A stretch of DNA of 64,000 nt, taken from the NCBI RefSeq assembly GCF_037042905.1, contig NC_087253.1, forward strand, positions 20,544,501 to 20,608,500. Reading direction: 5' to 3'. Position numbers and translations under genes: made by a program. A model generated the notes under the pieces. The model saw only the letters and a list, made by a program, of their open reading frames with translations, made no database searches and had not been told where the DNA came from. This stretch comes from Lytechinus pictus (Eukaryota > Echinodermata > Echinoidea > Temnopleuroida > Toxopneustidae). This document shows, piece by piece, positions 23,915 through 36,863 of this stretch. Positions within the stretch are counted from its first letter, which is position 1, and every line of letters begins with the position of its first letter.

Positions 23915-25378
23915 TTATTTTTGTTTGAATATATAGAGTCTATCCGGAGTGCAGAAGGCGATCTCTCCTGATCGGTACTGCTGGAGGTAATACCAAACTC
24001 TCTCAGGCTTCTCAATCTTGAAGTCATTTACTAGGTTTCGGATATGTCTTAGTTCATTTGTATACTCGTCAATGCTCACCAAACCTTCATCCTCCTCCAC
24101 CTTGGCCATCAGGATTGTATCCCACTGAGATACAGCAGCGAAAAGGGGACTACCCGGTTTCTTTAATTCATGTTGTACAGCACCCTGTTTGTTTATTAAT
24201 CTGATAGTATCAATTGATGAAGTGATCAGAAAACCATCGTAACTAGTGATTTGATGTGGTGAATACCCGTTGCATGGTATCTCCCTGATTGCTTGCCCTC
24301 CTGCTGTTGAAAATACCTGGATCTTCATGACTTTCCAGTAGGTCATGTAGATCTGATCATCACCATCAACAGTGAGAATCCCAACTTCATCTTTACTCAG
24401 AATCTTAAACATTACATTCATCTTTGTGTACTCTGGTGTGTACAGTGTGATGCTGTTTGAAAAATCAATCACAACACATCGACCATTAGAGAGGAACCCT
24501 AATCCACGAACGTTAACATCCTTAAGAACTGTCTGCTGAAGCTTACCATCAGAAGAGAAGATGGAGATGCCACCGGAGTGATATCCTACTGCCATCCTAC
24601 CGTCTGGTGTACTAACCATAGCATTCATGCTATTCTTAGCTGGCAAAGCAACGCTCTTTACATTAGCAATGTTATAAGTAGGCAAAACGACGTTCTCTTC
24701 AACTCGGTCTACATTAAAAATCTTACCAAGGCCAACTACAATATTATGCTGAAGAGCGATTTGAGCTATACAAAAACTAACTATTATTATAATCATTACA
24801 TAAATAATCTTACCAAGGCCTAGCTCATCTTTTCCAACTACATTAGCAACCTTACCAAGGCCTAGCTCATTATTTCTAATGTTTCTCTTAAATACACCTT
24901 TTCCCTCATCTTCTTTCGGGTGTTTCCTGCATTTGCGGTATCTACGTACAGACACCTTGCCTGACGAGATCTCACTCATGGCAATAACTTCATGATCGAT
25001 AAAGCCTTCCCATTGAGAGTGCTTAATAAGACAAAAGGTGCAGAGATACGTGTCACAATCTTGACAGTAGACATTAGCATGGGGCTTGTCATTGGATTTA
25101 CAATTTGTGCAAATCTGATGATGGCCCTTCATATCCTCTATTAGACTCTTCAAAGCAAGATTTACCTGTAGTCTGCCGACATCTTTGTTTGGGACCTGGG
25201 TTACAGCTCTACAGACAGGGCATCGGATCTGGGAGTTACCGTGGTACTCTAAAAGGTTGTCCAGACAAGTCTTGCAGAAAGTGTGAGAACATGACAGGAT
25301 CTTGGGATCGGTGAATGTAGAACGACACACTGGACACTCTGTACTCTGGGAGATGACAGTCTTTAATGCTTCAGCCAT
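23915..25378 (-). CDS. TRIM-like RING/B-box protein B, lacking B-box2 and coiled coil, with a hydrophobic segment
   Basis: 487 aa. RING (C15-C56) and B-box1 (C90-H129) are almost identical to copy A. B-box2 is cut even earlier, just after C150/H153: residue 158 joins directly to GKGVFKR, so the deletion endpoint differs from copy A. The linker (about 170-250) is a degenerate repeat of NELGLGKxxNV units interrupted by a hydrophobic stretch at about 191-209 (IIYVMIIIIVSFCIAQIAL). The C-terminal NHL-like propeller (about 250-487) differs from copy A at many positions, although the RING half and upstream DNA are about 99% identical. Start, acceptor and promoter match copy A. Ubiquitin-ligase function is family inference; a membrane location is a hypothesis. 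Confidence 0.85.
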   Translation of the reverse strand: MAEALKTVISQSTECPVCRSTFTDPKILSCSHTFCKTCLDNLLEYHGNSQIRCPVCRAVTQVPNKDVGRLQVNLALKSLIEDMKGHHQICTNCKSNDKPHANVYCQDCDTYLCTFCLIKHSQWEGFIDHEVIAMSEISSGKVSVRRYRKCRKHPKEDEGKGVFKRNIRNNELGLGKVANVVGKDELGLGKIIYVMIIIIVSFCIAQIALQHNIVVGLGKIFNVDRVEENVVLPTYNIANVKSVALPAKNSMNAMVSTPDGRMAVGYHSGGISIFSSDGKLQQTVLKDVNVRGLGFLSNGRCVVIDFSNSITLYTPEYTKMNVMFKILSKDEVGILTVDGDDQIYMTYWKVMKIQVFSTAGGQAIREIPCNGYSPHQITSYDGFLITSSIDTIRLINKQGAVQHELKKPGSPLFAAVSQWDTILMAKVEEDEGLVSIDEYTNELRHIRNLVNDFKIEKPERVWYYLQQYRSGEIAFCTPDRLYIFKQK

Positions 25379-25396
25379 GGTTAGATTTTTATAAGA

Positions 25397-26410
25397 CTGA
25401 AAAAATAATTATTACAGAACACAATGAAAAATGATAAACACGTAAGGACCATAGAATCTGTCATTTGACTTACATCACTGAGTAATAAAAGGATCGCCTG
25501 GGGTTTTGGAATAGGGGAAGGAGGGGGAGGAGCAAGGGGAAATTGGGAATGATAAAATGAGGGGGAGAGGAGAAAGGGGAATAGGAAAAGGAGCTTGGGA
25601 TGATGGGAATTAATTGCGAAGGTGAAAGGAAAGGAATGAAAAGAGAAGAGAAGTAGGAATAATATGGCTTTTTAAAAAGTATGTATTTTTATTGGTTTAT
25701 TTCCAATTAGTCTAATGCCATTTCGTCTAATTTCCAAACTCGTTTACTATCATTTGGTCTAGCATATTAAGTTAGTCCACAATCCACATTGTCTAATTGC
25801 AATTCCTTTCAATCACCAAGTTATATAATAACCAGTTGGTCCAATAGCCATTAAGTCCACCATCTGATCTAACTGGACTTAGTGTTAATTGGACAAAATG
25901 AATAAAAATAAAATGGATATTAGACCAACTGGTTGTGTGACGAAATGGTAATAGACGAACTTGTGATTAAACGAGGTGATGATTGGACCAAATGGTTGTT
26001 AGACGAAAAATTGATTGACGGAATGGCATTAGACTAAATTAAGGTAGACCATGTGATGAGTGAAAGAATTGGCATTAGACGAATCGGCAATTTACCTTTT
26101 CATTTTCCCCATTACTTCCGGGTTGAAAAATAAGTCTGATCACCCCTAAACACCGATTTTTATGGAATTTATTTGTTTCGATCCTGTCTGTTCATAAATA
26201 GGAACGTTACAATTTTCTCACTGGTAATAATTGCGTTATTATTAAAGAAAAATGACAATCCAATAATATTGAAGATACAACCATTAAACAAGCCATATCA
26301 ATCAGAGTGTGATTTCAAATTCGACACGTTTCTTATACATATGGCATTTGAATGTGTAAAATAGATACAGAATATATTTTGAAAATACATGAATTGTTCA
26401 ATATACTTAC
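25397..26410 (-). other. Predicted 5'-UTR intron of TRIM copy B
   Basis: Conserved donor GTAAGT (from 26410) and acceptor TTTTTTCAG (ending 25397), 1014 bp, almost identical to the intron of copy A. Confidence 0.5.
25694..26096. mobile_element. 403-bp TCGTCTAAT foldback element in intron 1 of TRIM B
   Basis: Same element, position and length as 15853-16255. It was shared by duplication or conversion with block A and is absent from block C. Confidence 0.75.
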
Positions 26411-26566
26411 ATCAATCTGCTTATGTCCATTAAAAACGATATGTTTCTCAGTTTGATCGAAGTAATAATATTATACGGGGTCTAATAGCAGCAGTATTAG
26501 ATATTTTGGCTACATCAATTCATAATAGTGGTGTGTACCGAATCGTGTGCAAATTTACAGTTGTTT
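26411..26566 (-). other. Predicted exon 1 (5' UTR) of TRIM copy B
   Basis: Conserved donor at 26410; start estimated from the TATA-like box at 26590-26598. It carries the same in-frame stop as copy A. Confidence 0.4.
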
Positions 26567-26589
26567 ACGAATTCTAGTTCAATATCAAA

Positions 26590-26614
26590 CTATTTTTAGT
26601 GATTGGGAATTCCC
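26590..26614 (-). promoter_or_regulatory. Promoter of TRIM B: NF-kB-type site plus TATA-like box
   Basis: GGGAATTCCC at 26605-26614 and TAAAAATAG at 26590-26598 on the minus strand, as in the other copies. Confidence 0.55.
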
Positions 26615-26739
26615 AGTAACCTTTGACATGTTTCAATTGTGCATTCATGTACTTCAATTCAGCGTAACGGTTGTTTGATGGTGTGGTTTTTGTTTACCTG
26701 ATTGAAAATAATCGGAATGTTTGTAGTATATTATTTACT

Positions 26740-27580
26740 TGTTTAGAGAAAAAAAAAGAAAAGAACGAAAAAAGATAGAGAAAGAAGAAAGTAAAGAAAT
26801 AACGAAAGAAATAGTAGGAAGGAAAGTAGGAAATTATGAAATAAGTGGTAGGACTGAAAAGGGAACATAAGAAGAAAGGAAGGAAGAAAGAAAGGAAATT
26901 AAAAAAAATACAGAAAGAAAAAAAATAGAAGGAAAGAATGCATGAAAGGAAGGAAGGAAGAAAGAATAAAAGAACAAGGAAGGAATGAATAGATCGATAA
27001 AGAAAGAAAGAAATAAAGGAAGAACGAACGAACGAAAAAAAGAAAGAAAGAAATGAATAAAGAAAGGATGATAGAAATAAATAAATAAAGAAAGAAAGAA
27101 TGAAAAAAGAGAAACAAAAAAACAAAAACAAAAAAAAACAAAAAGAAAGAAAGAAAAAAAGAATGAGTAAAAAAGGAAAGAATGAAAGAAAGGAACAAAG
27201 GAAGAAATAAAGAAATAAAGAAAAAAAAATAGAAAGAAAGAAAGACAGAAAGGAACAAAGAAAGAAAGGAATAATAAAGAAAAGATGCAAAGAAAATGAA
27301 AAAACTGGAACAATTAGAAGATGAAAGAAAAAGAAACAAAGTCGACATTGATAAAGAAAAGAGGGTGGGAAAAGAAGAATGAAATAAGAAAAAAAAACGG
27401 GAAGAGAAAGGAACAAAAGATCAAAGTAAGAAAAACATAATAGTAAAAAAAGGGAAAGTGAGAGATAAAAGGAGACAAGAGGAAAACAATGGGCAAAAAG
27501 GAGGAGGAAATATAAGAAAGGAGAAAAATAGAAGAAGAAAAGAAAAGAGAAATGAAAAAGCAGAAATTAATCTTATTTGG
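26740..27580. repeat. Purine-rich (GAAA)-type tract of block B
   Basis: Near-identical to 16900-17770 with small indels. Frames on the minus strand are low-complexity only. Confidence 0.9.
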
Positions 27581-27640
27581 CTGGAGGCAACAAAGCTGAA
27601 AATCCTGATTTGACATTTTGTCTTTTCAAGATGGAATTAA

Positions 27641-28319
27641 CAGGGACGGATCCCAGGAATTTTTAAATTGGGGGGGGGGCGTAACAGGCACCATAGGTAC
27701 GTCCTGCCGGGGGGATCTAGCTGGGGCCCTCCCCAAGAAAATTTTGTTAAAATTAAACCCCTTATCGTACGCGATTTCAGCGTTTCTGAGGTCAATCTCT
27801 CTTTGTGAAAAATTATCGATTTCATAAGTAAAAGGGCGTTATGATGACCTAAAGTTGACGCTAGGGGCTTGATGACTGTAATAGAAAAGACAGATTGTGG
27901 TACGCATTATACAATGTAAATATGGTAGAGTAGGCGTGACTAACCAAGTCTTCTTCTTTACATTCATGCATGCTGTCAATCAATGAAATATTCAAATGTA
28001 ATAAATCCAATATAGTCATGTCATATATAATGTCACTAATTCTAAAAAAAAAACACGTTTTTAGTGATGAGTAAGTTGTGTTTTTTGTCCGGTAGCGTGG
28101 TTTGCATTCATATGAACAAATGGAAAGCGGTGCCATTGCAAGTAGGCCTGTGGGGTCGGGCCGGACGTTACGAGGTCGTAAATTAAACATGGGTATGTAC
28201 CTCATTCCTTCTGTTTTAAACATTTCTCTCTACTTAAAAAGGACACCTTTTTTTCTGTAGGTTGCCCCCAAATAGGGGGCCGGGGCCGACTGGGCCCCTT
28301 CCCCTTGGATCCGCCCCTG
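27641..28319. mobile_element. hAT-like element (block B copy)
   Basis: Copy of 17822-18506 with a shorter G run; the right end reads CTTGGATCCGCCCCTG. No target duplication recognised. Confidence 0.5.
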
Positions 28320-29145
28320 ATCAACTGATGACTACATCATTCTTCAAAGTTCTTAAAGGGGTGATACTCCAGGATTAAAATACGACGATTGGAACAAAAT
28401 AATAAGGGAAGTTTAGACAAAGAACATACTGGAAATCTCATCAAAAGCGCACGAGGAAATACAACGTTATGACATTTTAAATGTTGCAGTATTTCGGTGA
28501 AACAGTTTTTTCTTTATACATGTCGTCTTGTGCATTGATCAAGCCGATGATATCATCTTTCCGCTTTTGTGTATTTTTTTCAATGTATGAAATCTTTATT
28601 TTTTAATCCAAGAATGTTAAGAATGGGATTGATTTCTGATTTAGGCTTATTTTGTAAGATAGCCAGGGTAGAAGTAGTAAGGATAGTAAGTGGATAGAGA
28701 TAGAGGAGTAACAAACAAAGAGAAAACAAAGAAAGACCGAGGAGGGAAAGAAGAATAGGAGGGAAGAGGTAAAACAGAAAGGGATTAAGTAGAAAAGGAG
28801 AAAATGAGTGAGAAAAAAAGCAAGAAACAGGAACTTAAGAGAGAGAGAGAGAGAGATGATAAAAGAAGAAAAGAAGGTAAACAAAATGAAGAAAATCAAA
28901 CTATATCTGTAAGGAGAAATGCCATTGGACATGTTGGATTGGAAAAAGACGAGATAGCATATGAGGCGTTCCTCCTCCCTGGCGCACCTGATTAGGGCAT
29001 TCTTGCAATTAAATCGCAGACGCTTTATATAACACAGATAATCTTTTGACCATAGCTCTTCATAACAAAACAGCCTTTGTCGAAAATCGGTGAATCAAAT
29101 CAGCAGTGTCGTCCTAGACTCTGACTAGGCAAACGACACATTAGT
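28320..29145. other. Start of block C, intergenic
   Basis: Near-identical to 18507-19330. After about 29140 it jumps directly into the pyrimidine tract, so about 110 bp present in block B are missing. No gene seen. Confidence 0.55.
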
Positions 29146-29149
29146 TATA

Positions 29150-29590
<441 letters not shown>

Positions 29591-30204
29591 TTTTTTTCCT
29601 AAACAAGTCAATACTAAACTGCTGGCACACCGATTATTTTTCAAAAACACTTTATTGATTAATCGAGTACATATGAACAATTTGTTATGTCCTCACCTAT
29701 GGTATTTATTTCATTAAAATCGGAAAAAATACAATTCAATTAAACAGTAATTAAACAGCCAAATTGAATAAAATATGGATCTGAATTGTAAGTGTTTTAT
29801 AACACATAAGCTTTTTTTAATTGATATATTATGTTATTATATTGACACTCTTTTCCAGATTTCCTTTATTTAATTTACACAATTCACAATGTAATTTGGG
29901 GGTTCGTACACCTTAAGAAGAAATAAAATGTAGAGCAAATTTTTAAAAATTATATATTCAAGAGTATCATACAAACGGGTTTGGAATGATCAAATTGATG
30001 ATCGAATCTCTTTTGAATTATTTTAATAAAGAACATAATTGATTTATCTTTGAATAAACTGATTCTACGGGTAACTTGTTCTTTAGAGCTCATGTGAGCA
30101 GGGGAAATAAAAAGTTAAATGTTCTTATTCCTAGATTTGTATATTATTATTCTTGGTCATATTTTGTGCGAGGATCAAACATTGCATTTAAGGACCATAT
30201 GAAT

Positions 30205-30252
30205 GAACGTAGTGGGTAGCAACCCTCGGCAGTGTTGCTGCCCTCTACGTTT
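30205..30252. other. Conserved hairpin (block C copy)
   Basis: Third copy of the GTGGGTAGCAAC / GTTGCTGCCC hairpin, with one terminal change relative to block B. It includes the CTCF-like core on the minus strand. Confidence 0.5.
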
Positions 30253-30399
30253 GTTGGACCATATCTGAACCGTTCAATGGTAAAACCAATCAAAAATGTT
30301 TTCTCTTCAACTTGGATATTCACGTTATACTCATGACTCTTGATGAAAGAAAATTGATACTAAAATAAGTTTACATCTAGACAAAACAAATTATGATAT

Positions 30400-32330
30400 A
30401 CAGTTTGATTTTTTTTCGTGTAAATTGCAAGTCATATCTGACGGGATCTTCTATTGAATTGAATCCTCTACATATTAAGGGAAAATCTGATGAAGAAATT
30501 TTAAATACATTGTTTCATATATCATATTCTGAATATCATGTCAAAATCTATTTCGTTTAATTTAATTTCGTTAATTTTTACAAAATTGAAATATATACCC
30601 CAAAAAATGTAAAAAAGGTATTAAAATAATGGTGTACCTGTAATAATAAACACATCAGACGTGTGTGAATGGCCCAAATTGACATCCCTTAACTCATTAC
30701 GCCTAGACTATTACTGTACATTTTTTGTGCCATTGTCTGAAATACACTAAGGTTATTTGTGTTTGTTTCATAATCGACTTATTCCATATAATTGCATTAT
30801 TATTGCATTGAACTATGCACTTAAAAAGTAGTTTTGTAGTTGAAACCATTTCCGCATCAAATGCAGGTGAAATTATTTGTACACAGTAGTTTTATACATG
30901 TACGTATGTCGACCAGAAAACAAATACATTGTAAGGATTATGATAATTATTCTTCCTATTTATGCAAAGAATACATGTATACATAGAAAAACAGTTATGC
31001 ACACTCTTTAATATCAAGGATAAAACCTCACTACCACCAGTATCAATGGTAAATATCACATTTCCACCATGATATGATACACATGTATATGAATAGAGAA
31101 TCATTTGATTCTCATGAAATGTCTAATGGCATTATGTCTGAAATATAAGAACTAGAAATTTCCCCACACAGGATAAACATGATAAAGATAATGCTTGATA
31201 ATAGCAAAGCTCAAAATAAAAATTGAAATCCATTGACGTTGCTTTTTTTTATACATTTTTCGTGCCATTTTCTGAAATATACAATAATTTGTTTGTGTGT
31301 GTTTCACATTCGAGTTATTTCAAATATTGCATTTTTAATTTGAACTACTTCTAAAAATATCGGAGAGTATTGATCAGACCATTTCCATGAAGATGATATT
31401 TATATATTTACACATTATAATCATATCTAGATAGAATCAAAACATGTTCCAATTTATGCATAAAAATACAAATATACGCGCATAAACAGTACAATTATGG
31501 CATACACTCTTTAATGTCAATGGTAGATATCACATTGCCACCATGGCCATTACTAGTCAAACATTATTTACATTTATTATATTTGAATAGAGAATCACTT
31601 GATTTCTCATGAAATGTCTAATAACATCACGTCTAAAATACAAGAACTAAAAATTCCCTCACATAGGATAAACATGATGAAAATGATGCTTGGAATAGCA
31701 AAACTCAAATAAAAATTGAGGTCCATCGACGTTGCTTTTTTATGCATTTTCGTGCCATTTTCTGAAATGCCGGTAATAATTTTTTTTGGTGTTTCACAAT
31801 CAAGTTATTTAATATAATTTCATTTTGAAATTGAAGTACTTCGAAGAATATTGAAGAGTGTAGATCAGACCATTTCCACGAAGGTAATATTTATATATTT
31901 ACACATTATAATCATGTCTAGATAGAATAATAGCATAGAATAACGATATATTCCAATTTATGCATAAGAATACAAATATACGCACATAAATGGTTAATAT
32001 GGTTAATATATTACTACCAACATAATCATTTCCAGTCAAATATCATACACATGTATATGGATACAGAATCATTTGATTTTTCATGAAATATTTAACAACA
32101 TTGTCTTTGATATTCAAGTACGAGAATTTCCCCACACAGGATAAACCTGATAAAGCTGATGCTTGATACATGCAAAGTTGAAAATAAAAAGTTGTAAGCA
32201 GCGAAATGCTTTTGTATGGGTGAGAAACGAGAGAGAAATGATCCATCAACTATCTCATGTATTTCTATATTATAGCAGCTTACTGGATGGATACTCAGTG
32301 GGGATCGCCCCCCCCCCCCTTCTGTGATAT
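30400..32330. repeat. AT-rich degenerate tandem region 3' of TRIM copy C
   Basis: The same degenerate units as in blocks A and B, less similar (about 85-90% by eye). Unit starts near 31070 and 31540. Short frames are not conserved. Confidence 0.5.
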
Positions 32331-32367
32331 TGTGATATTATATCAATGTTGATATCATCCATTATTT

Positions 32368-34269
32368 TCAGCGGAATATATAGAGGTTATCCCGAGTGCA
32401 GAAGGCGATCTCCCCTGATCGGTACTGCTGGAGGAAACACCAATATATCCCCGACTTCTCAATCTTGTAATCAGTAACAAGGTTTCGGATGTGCCTTAAT
32501 TCATATGTATACTCGTCAATGCTCACCAAACCTTCATCATGCTTCACCTTGGCTATCAGGATTGTATCCCATTGAGATACAGCAGCATGAAGGAGACTAC
32601 CAGGTTTCTTTAATTCATGTTGTACAGCACCCTGTTTGTCTATCAATCTGATAGTATTAAAATATTTAGTGATCAGATAACCATGGTAACTAGTGATTTG
32701 CAGAGGTTCATACCCGTTGCATGGTATCTCCCTAATTGCTTGCCAACCTGCCGTTGAAAATACCAAGATCTTCATGGCTTTCCAGTAGCTCACATAGATC
32801 AGGTCATCACCATCAACAGTGAGATCAGAAAACCCACCTTCATCTCGACTTAGAGTCTTAAACATTACATTCAACTTTGTGTACTCTGGCGTGTACAGTG
32901 TGATATCGTTAGAATTGTCAGTCACAACACATCGACCATCAGAGAGGAACCCTACCCCATCAATCTTAACATCCTTCAGAACTGTATGCTGAAGCTTACC
33001 ATCAGAAGAGAAGATAGAGATGCCACCTGTATCACATCCTACTGCCATCCTACCGTCTGGTGTACCAACCATTGCATTCATGCTATTCTTAGCTGGCAAA
33101 GCAACTTTCTTTACATTAACAATCTTATTAGTAGGCAAAGAAACGTCCTTTTTATCAAAAACCTTTTTTGTGGGCAAGGCGACGTTCTTTTCAACTACAT
33201 TAACAATCTTTCCAAGGCCTAGCTCATTCACTCCAACATTTCTCTCAAAATTGACACTTTTCCCCTTTATGCCCGATTTCTTCGGCTGCTCGTAGTCAGG
33301 ATCCTTTTGATCAAAGACCGCTCGTAACTCTTCACACAGAGTGTCGTGTGTAGCCAAAGTATCCATATCTAACGGTATCTTTGTTTTGTTAATCACCATT
33401 TCAGCCAAAGTCGTCAACTGATTGATGTGCTTCTGAGCCGTGGTCTTCATGCTTTTCAGTTCTTTCGCTACTCCTTCGGTGGTTTCCTTGACTTCTCTTA
33501 GCAGGCTTTCTTTCTTCTCTGACAGCTGCCGGACTGCATCATAATATGCTTTGTTGATGTCACTTGTACACTGTTTCTTGGCATTGTCAACACTCTTGCT
33601 CTGTTCATCTATGAACTCAATGTACTTCTGAAAGGATGATTGTTTCTTCTCCACCTTTGATTTCAGGTCTTCGATACCCTCCATGTGTTTGTCCTCATAG
33701 GTAGCTACCTCGACAACCTGGTGTCCCTCGTCTTTATGTTCCATCACACCGCATCTGAAGCATGTGAATCTCCTGCAGGTGGAACAGAAGCAACATTCAT
33801 CTTCTTTCGGGTGTTTCCTGCATTTGCGGTATCTACGTACAGACACCTTGCCTGACGAGATCTCACTCATGGCAATGACGTTATGGCCGATAAAGTCTCC
33901 CCATTGAGAGTGCGTATTAAGACAAGAGGTGCAGAGATACTTACCACAGTCTTGGCAGTAGACATCAGCATGGGGCTTGTTATTGGATTTACAATTTGTG
34001 CAAATCTGAGGTTGGCCCTCCATGTCATCTATCAGACTCTTCAACGCAAGATTTACCTGTAGTTTGCCGACATCTTGGTTTGGGACCTGCGTGACAGCTC
34101 TGCAGACAGGGCATCGAATCTGACAGTTACCGTGGCACTTTAAGAGGTTGTCCAGGCAAGTCTTGCAGAAAGTGTGAGAACAAGACAGGATCTTGGGATC
34201 GATGAATGTAGAAAGACAAACTGGACACTCTGTACTCTGGGAGATGACAGTCTTTAATGCTTCAGCCAT
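32368..34269 (-). CDS. Full-length TRIM protein C: RING, two B-boxes, coiled coil, NHL-like propeller
   Basis: 633 aa; probable RING-type ubiquitin ligase and the intact reference for this array. The C3HC4 RING spans C15-C56 and B-box1 C90-H129. B-box2 is complete (C150, H153, C162, C165, C170, C173, H178, H183). A charged, heptad-rich coiled coil covers about 190-330, which in TRIM proteins mediates antiparallel dimerisation. A linker (about 340-405) contains three degenerate units of the type KIVNVxxNVALPTK. Residues from about 410 to the end form repeated propeller blades (TPDGRMAVG, FLSDGRCVV, GDDLIYVSY), as in TRIM2/3/56-type C-termini. The whole coding region is one exon; the ATG context is AACCATGG and an acceptor (TTTTTCAG) lies 18 nt upstream. 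Orthology to a named vertebrate TRIM is not claimed. Confidence 0.92.
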   Translation of the reverse strand: MAEALKTVISQSTECPVCLSTFIDPKILSCSHTFCKTCLDNLLKCHGNCQIRCPVCRAVTQVPNQDVGKLQVNLALKSLIDDMEGQPQICTNCKSNNKPHADVYCQDCGKYLCTSCLNTHSQWGDFIGHNVIAMSEISSGKVSVRRYRKCRKHPKEDECCFCSTCRRFTCFRCGVMEHKDEGHQVVEVATYEDKHMEGIEDLKSKVEKKQSSFQKYIEFIDEQSKSVDNAKKQCTSDINKAYYDAVRQLSEKKESLLREVKETTEGVAKELKSMKTTAQKHINQLTTLAEMVINKTKIPLDMDTLATHDTLCEELRAVFDQKDPDYEQPKKSGIKGKSVNFERNVGVNELGLGKIVNVVEKNVALPTKKVFDKKDVSLPTNKIVNVKKVALPAKNSMNAMVGTPDGRMAVGCDTGGISIFSSDGKLQHTVLKDVKIDGVGFLSDGRCVVTDNSNDITLYTPEYTKLNVMFKTLSRDEGGFSDLTVDGDDLIYVSYWKAMKILVFSTAGWQAIREIPCNGYEPLQITSYHGYLITKYFNTIRLIDKQGAVQHELKKPGSLLHAAVSQWDTILIAKVKHDEGLVSIDEYTYELRHIRNLVTDYKIEKSGIYWCFLQQYRSGEIAFCTRDNLYIFR

Positions 34270-34287
34270 GGTTAGATTGTTAGAAGA

Positions 34288-36863
34288 CTGAAAAATAATT
34301 AATAAAACAATGAATAATCATATACATGCACAAACCATACCTCGGGACAAATTAAAATAAAAGATTTCCATAGCTTAGATTAATCTCCGTATTGACCTGT
34401 TGCAGAAAAGTTGTGACGTTATGCAACTCAAAATACCAATCGCAATTTTGTTTGCAACCAACGGAATGCGTGTATAGCACTCTGCATTTCATATTTTTGC
34501 AAAACTGATTATACTTTTAAACATGCTTGGATGTTTGTGTACACTCTCAAACTCCAAATAGTAAAAGTAAGTTCAATGCTCTTTTGTCCATTGACACAAC
34601 TCCTTTTGTTTAGAGCTAATGACCACACATCCATCACCTGTTTGCACAGATTGATGTGGTAGCCTTATCCTTGCATTATGTTTACAATTCCTCCTAAGAG
34701 ACCATAATTATCCTTGCATTTTGTGTTTATAATTCCTAATAATGAGGTGCTTTATCCTCCATCCAACCTCCTCCCCAGATAGTATCTCCCTGACTTCAGG
34801 TGCAAATAAACTTTCATTTTTGTCATGCTCCACCCTTCTTTCTTGATTAGTCGATACATTGTTTAACTCCTCCCCCCCCCCCTAATGGTGCAAAACTAAG
34901 AGTTGTACCCCCAAGATATATTAAGAAAGGACTTCTCTTCTCCGTCTCTTGACGAGAGGACACTGCGTACTTGGTTTCCCTTGCCATCCCTTTTAGGGGC
35001 TACCATATGGCCTTTGTTGGGGAGTACCTTATACTATAACAGCCTTTTTATAACCAGCTATATTTTGTTCCACTGTATACATATTTTATATCTTCGTCTT
35101 CAATCAATATTGATCTTTGGAATAAATCTACTGATGAACTGTAATCATTGTGTGACAGACTCTTGATTTGTCTCGTATCTTGTAACATTGAACAATCACC
35201 ACGCTACGACACTTCTGTATAATATTTCCAGTGTTACACGTGTATTATAGGGACTTGCGATTGATTCTTTTCGTTATGATTAAACGTAAGTATTTCTGCA
35301 ACGGGCCCTGAAAGTGTTATCAGTGGAGGAGCCAGGGGTGTTAGCCCAGGTTCCCGCTCTTGACCAAAATAGGAGGGGTGGAGAAGGGCGAGGGGGAACG
35401 ATAAAATGAGGGGGAGGGAAATTTTGAAAAAGGGGGAATATGAGAAAGGGGAATTGGAAAAGAATGGGGAATGGTGAAGGGGGTGGGGAAAGGAGGGGAG
35501 AGGAGGAAGGGGAATGATAAAATGAGGGGAGAGGAAAAACTGGAATGAACAAAAGAAGGGGGAGGAGGAAGGGTAATTGGAAAAGGAGAGGAAGTGGATT
35601 GGAAAAAGGGGGGAAGGGGACATTGGAAAAGGAGGGAAGAGGAGGAAGAAGAACGGGGGAATGGGAAAAGGTGCTTGGGGCGTGGGGGGAAAGTGGCAAG
35701 GTGGAATAAGAAAAGAAATGAGGAGATGCAAAGAGGAATATCATTGCTTGAAAAAAGTATGAGTTTTCATTTTCCCCCATTACTCCATGGTTGAAAAACA
35801 AATCTGATCTCCCCCTTAAACAACGGTTTTAGCTCATCCGGCCCGAAGGGTCAGATGAGCTAATGCCGTGGCGTGGTGTCCGTCGTCTGTCGTCCATCCA
35901 CAATTTCAAAATGCTTCTTCCTCATTTCAAGTCCGATTTCAATTCTGTTTGCTTAATAGCACTAGGTGGGGGATTAAAATCTTCTACACAGAACTTGGAA
36001 AGTCACTAATGTGCTCTAAAAATTTATGCACATTTTTCTAAATTCCCCCCCCCCCCAAAAAAAAAAATGCCTCTCCTATTCGTTTACCAATTTTGATTTT
36101 TTTTTTGCTTCCATCTGGTAAAGCTTCATGTGGTTCAGATCACTTCTACACAGAATTTTGAAATTTTGACTAGAAAATTGTTTATGCTAATTTATGCAAA
36201 ATTTATTCATAAATTCATAAAAACGTGGTTTTTTTCTTCTCCTTTTGTTGATCAATTTCAACTTTGTTTGGTTTACATGTATGTGGGGATACAAAACTTC
36301 TACACAACATTTTGAAACTCATTAAATATGTTCATTTATACATATCTTTTTTTAATTGTTTATTTATTTGTTGACCGATTTGATTTTTTTTTGGGGGGGT
36401 CCATCTGAGAGCTACATGAGGTTCACCATGATTCTGCACAGAATTTAGAAATTGTGACCAGAAAATTATTAGTGCTTATTTATACGAAATTCATTCATAA
36501 TAACCGGAAAGGCTTATGTCACGAATATAACTCCCTACATTGTCAACTGGGCTGAAATTAAAACATGAGTTAAATTTTGTTGCAAGATGCCGGATGAGCT
36601 CCACATCATTGATGTGCTAGTTATATAATTTTATTTGTTTCGATCCTGTCCGTTCATAGAGTATGATGTTACAATTTTCTCACTGGTAATTATTGCATTA
36701 TTAAGGTAAATGACATTCCAATAGTACTGAAGATATATTCATTAAACAACACACATCAAACAGAGTGTGGTTTCAAATCCGACACGTTTCTCATACATGA
36801 TGAGATTTGAATGTGTAAAATAGATAATATTTGGAATAAGCATGTATCATTTAATATGCTTAC
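34288..36863 (-). other. Predicted 5'-UTR intron of TRIM copy C
   Basis: Acceptor ending at 34288 and donor GTAAGC starting at 36863, conserved with the other copies. At 2576 bp it is longer because it contains unrelated DNA (34300-35280, nothing recognised), a purine-rich stretch (35330-35740) and the inverted-repeat element at 35831-36620. Confidence 0.45.
35831..36620. mobile_element. AGCTCATCCGGC inverted-repeat element in intron 1 of TRIM C
   Basis: The left end AGCTCATCCGGCCCGAAGGG is followed closely by an inverted AGATGAGCT, and the right end reads GCCGGATGAGCT. Copies A and B have no such DNA between the corresponding flanks (near 16318), so it is an insertion. Tail X retains its right end at 1-80. 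Interior AT-rich, no gene. Confidence 0.6.
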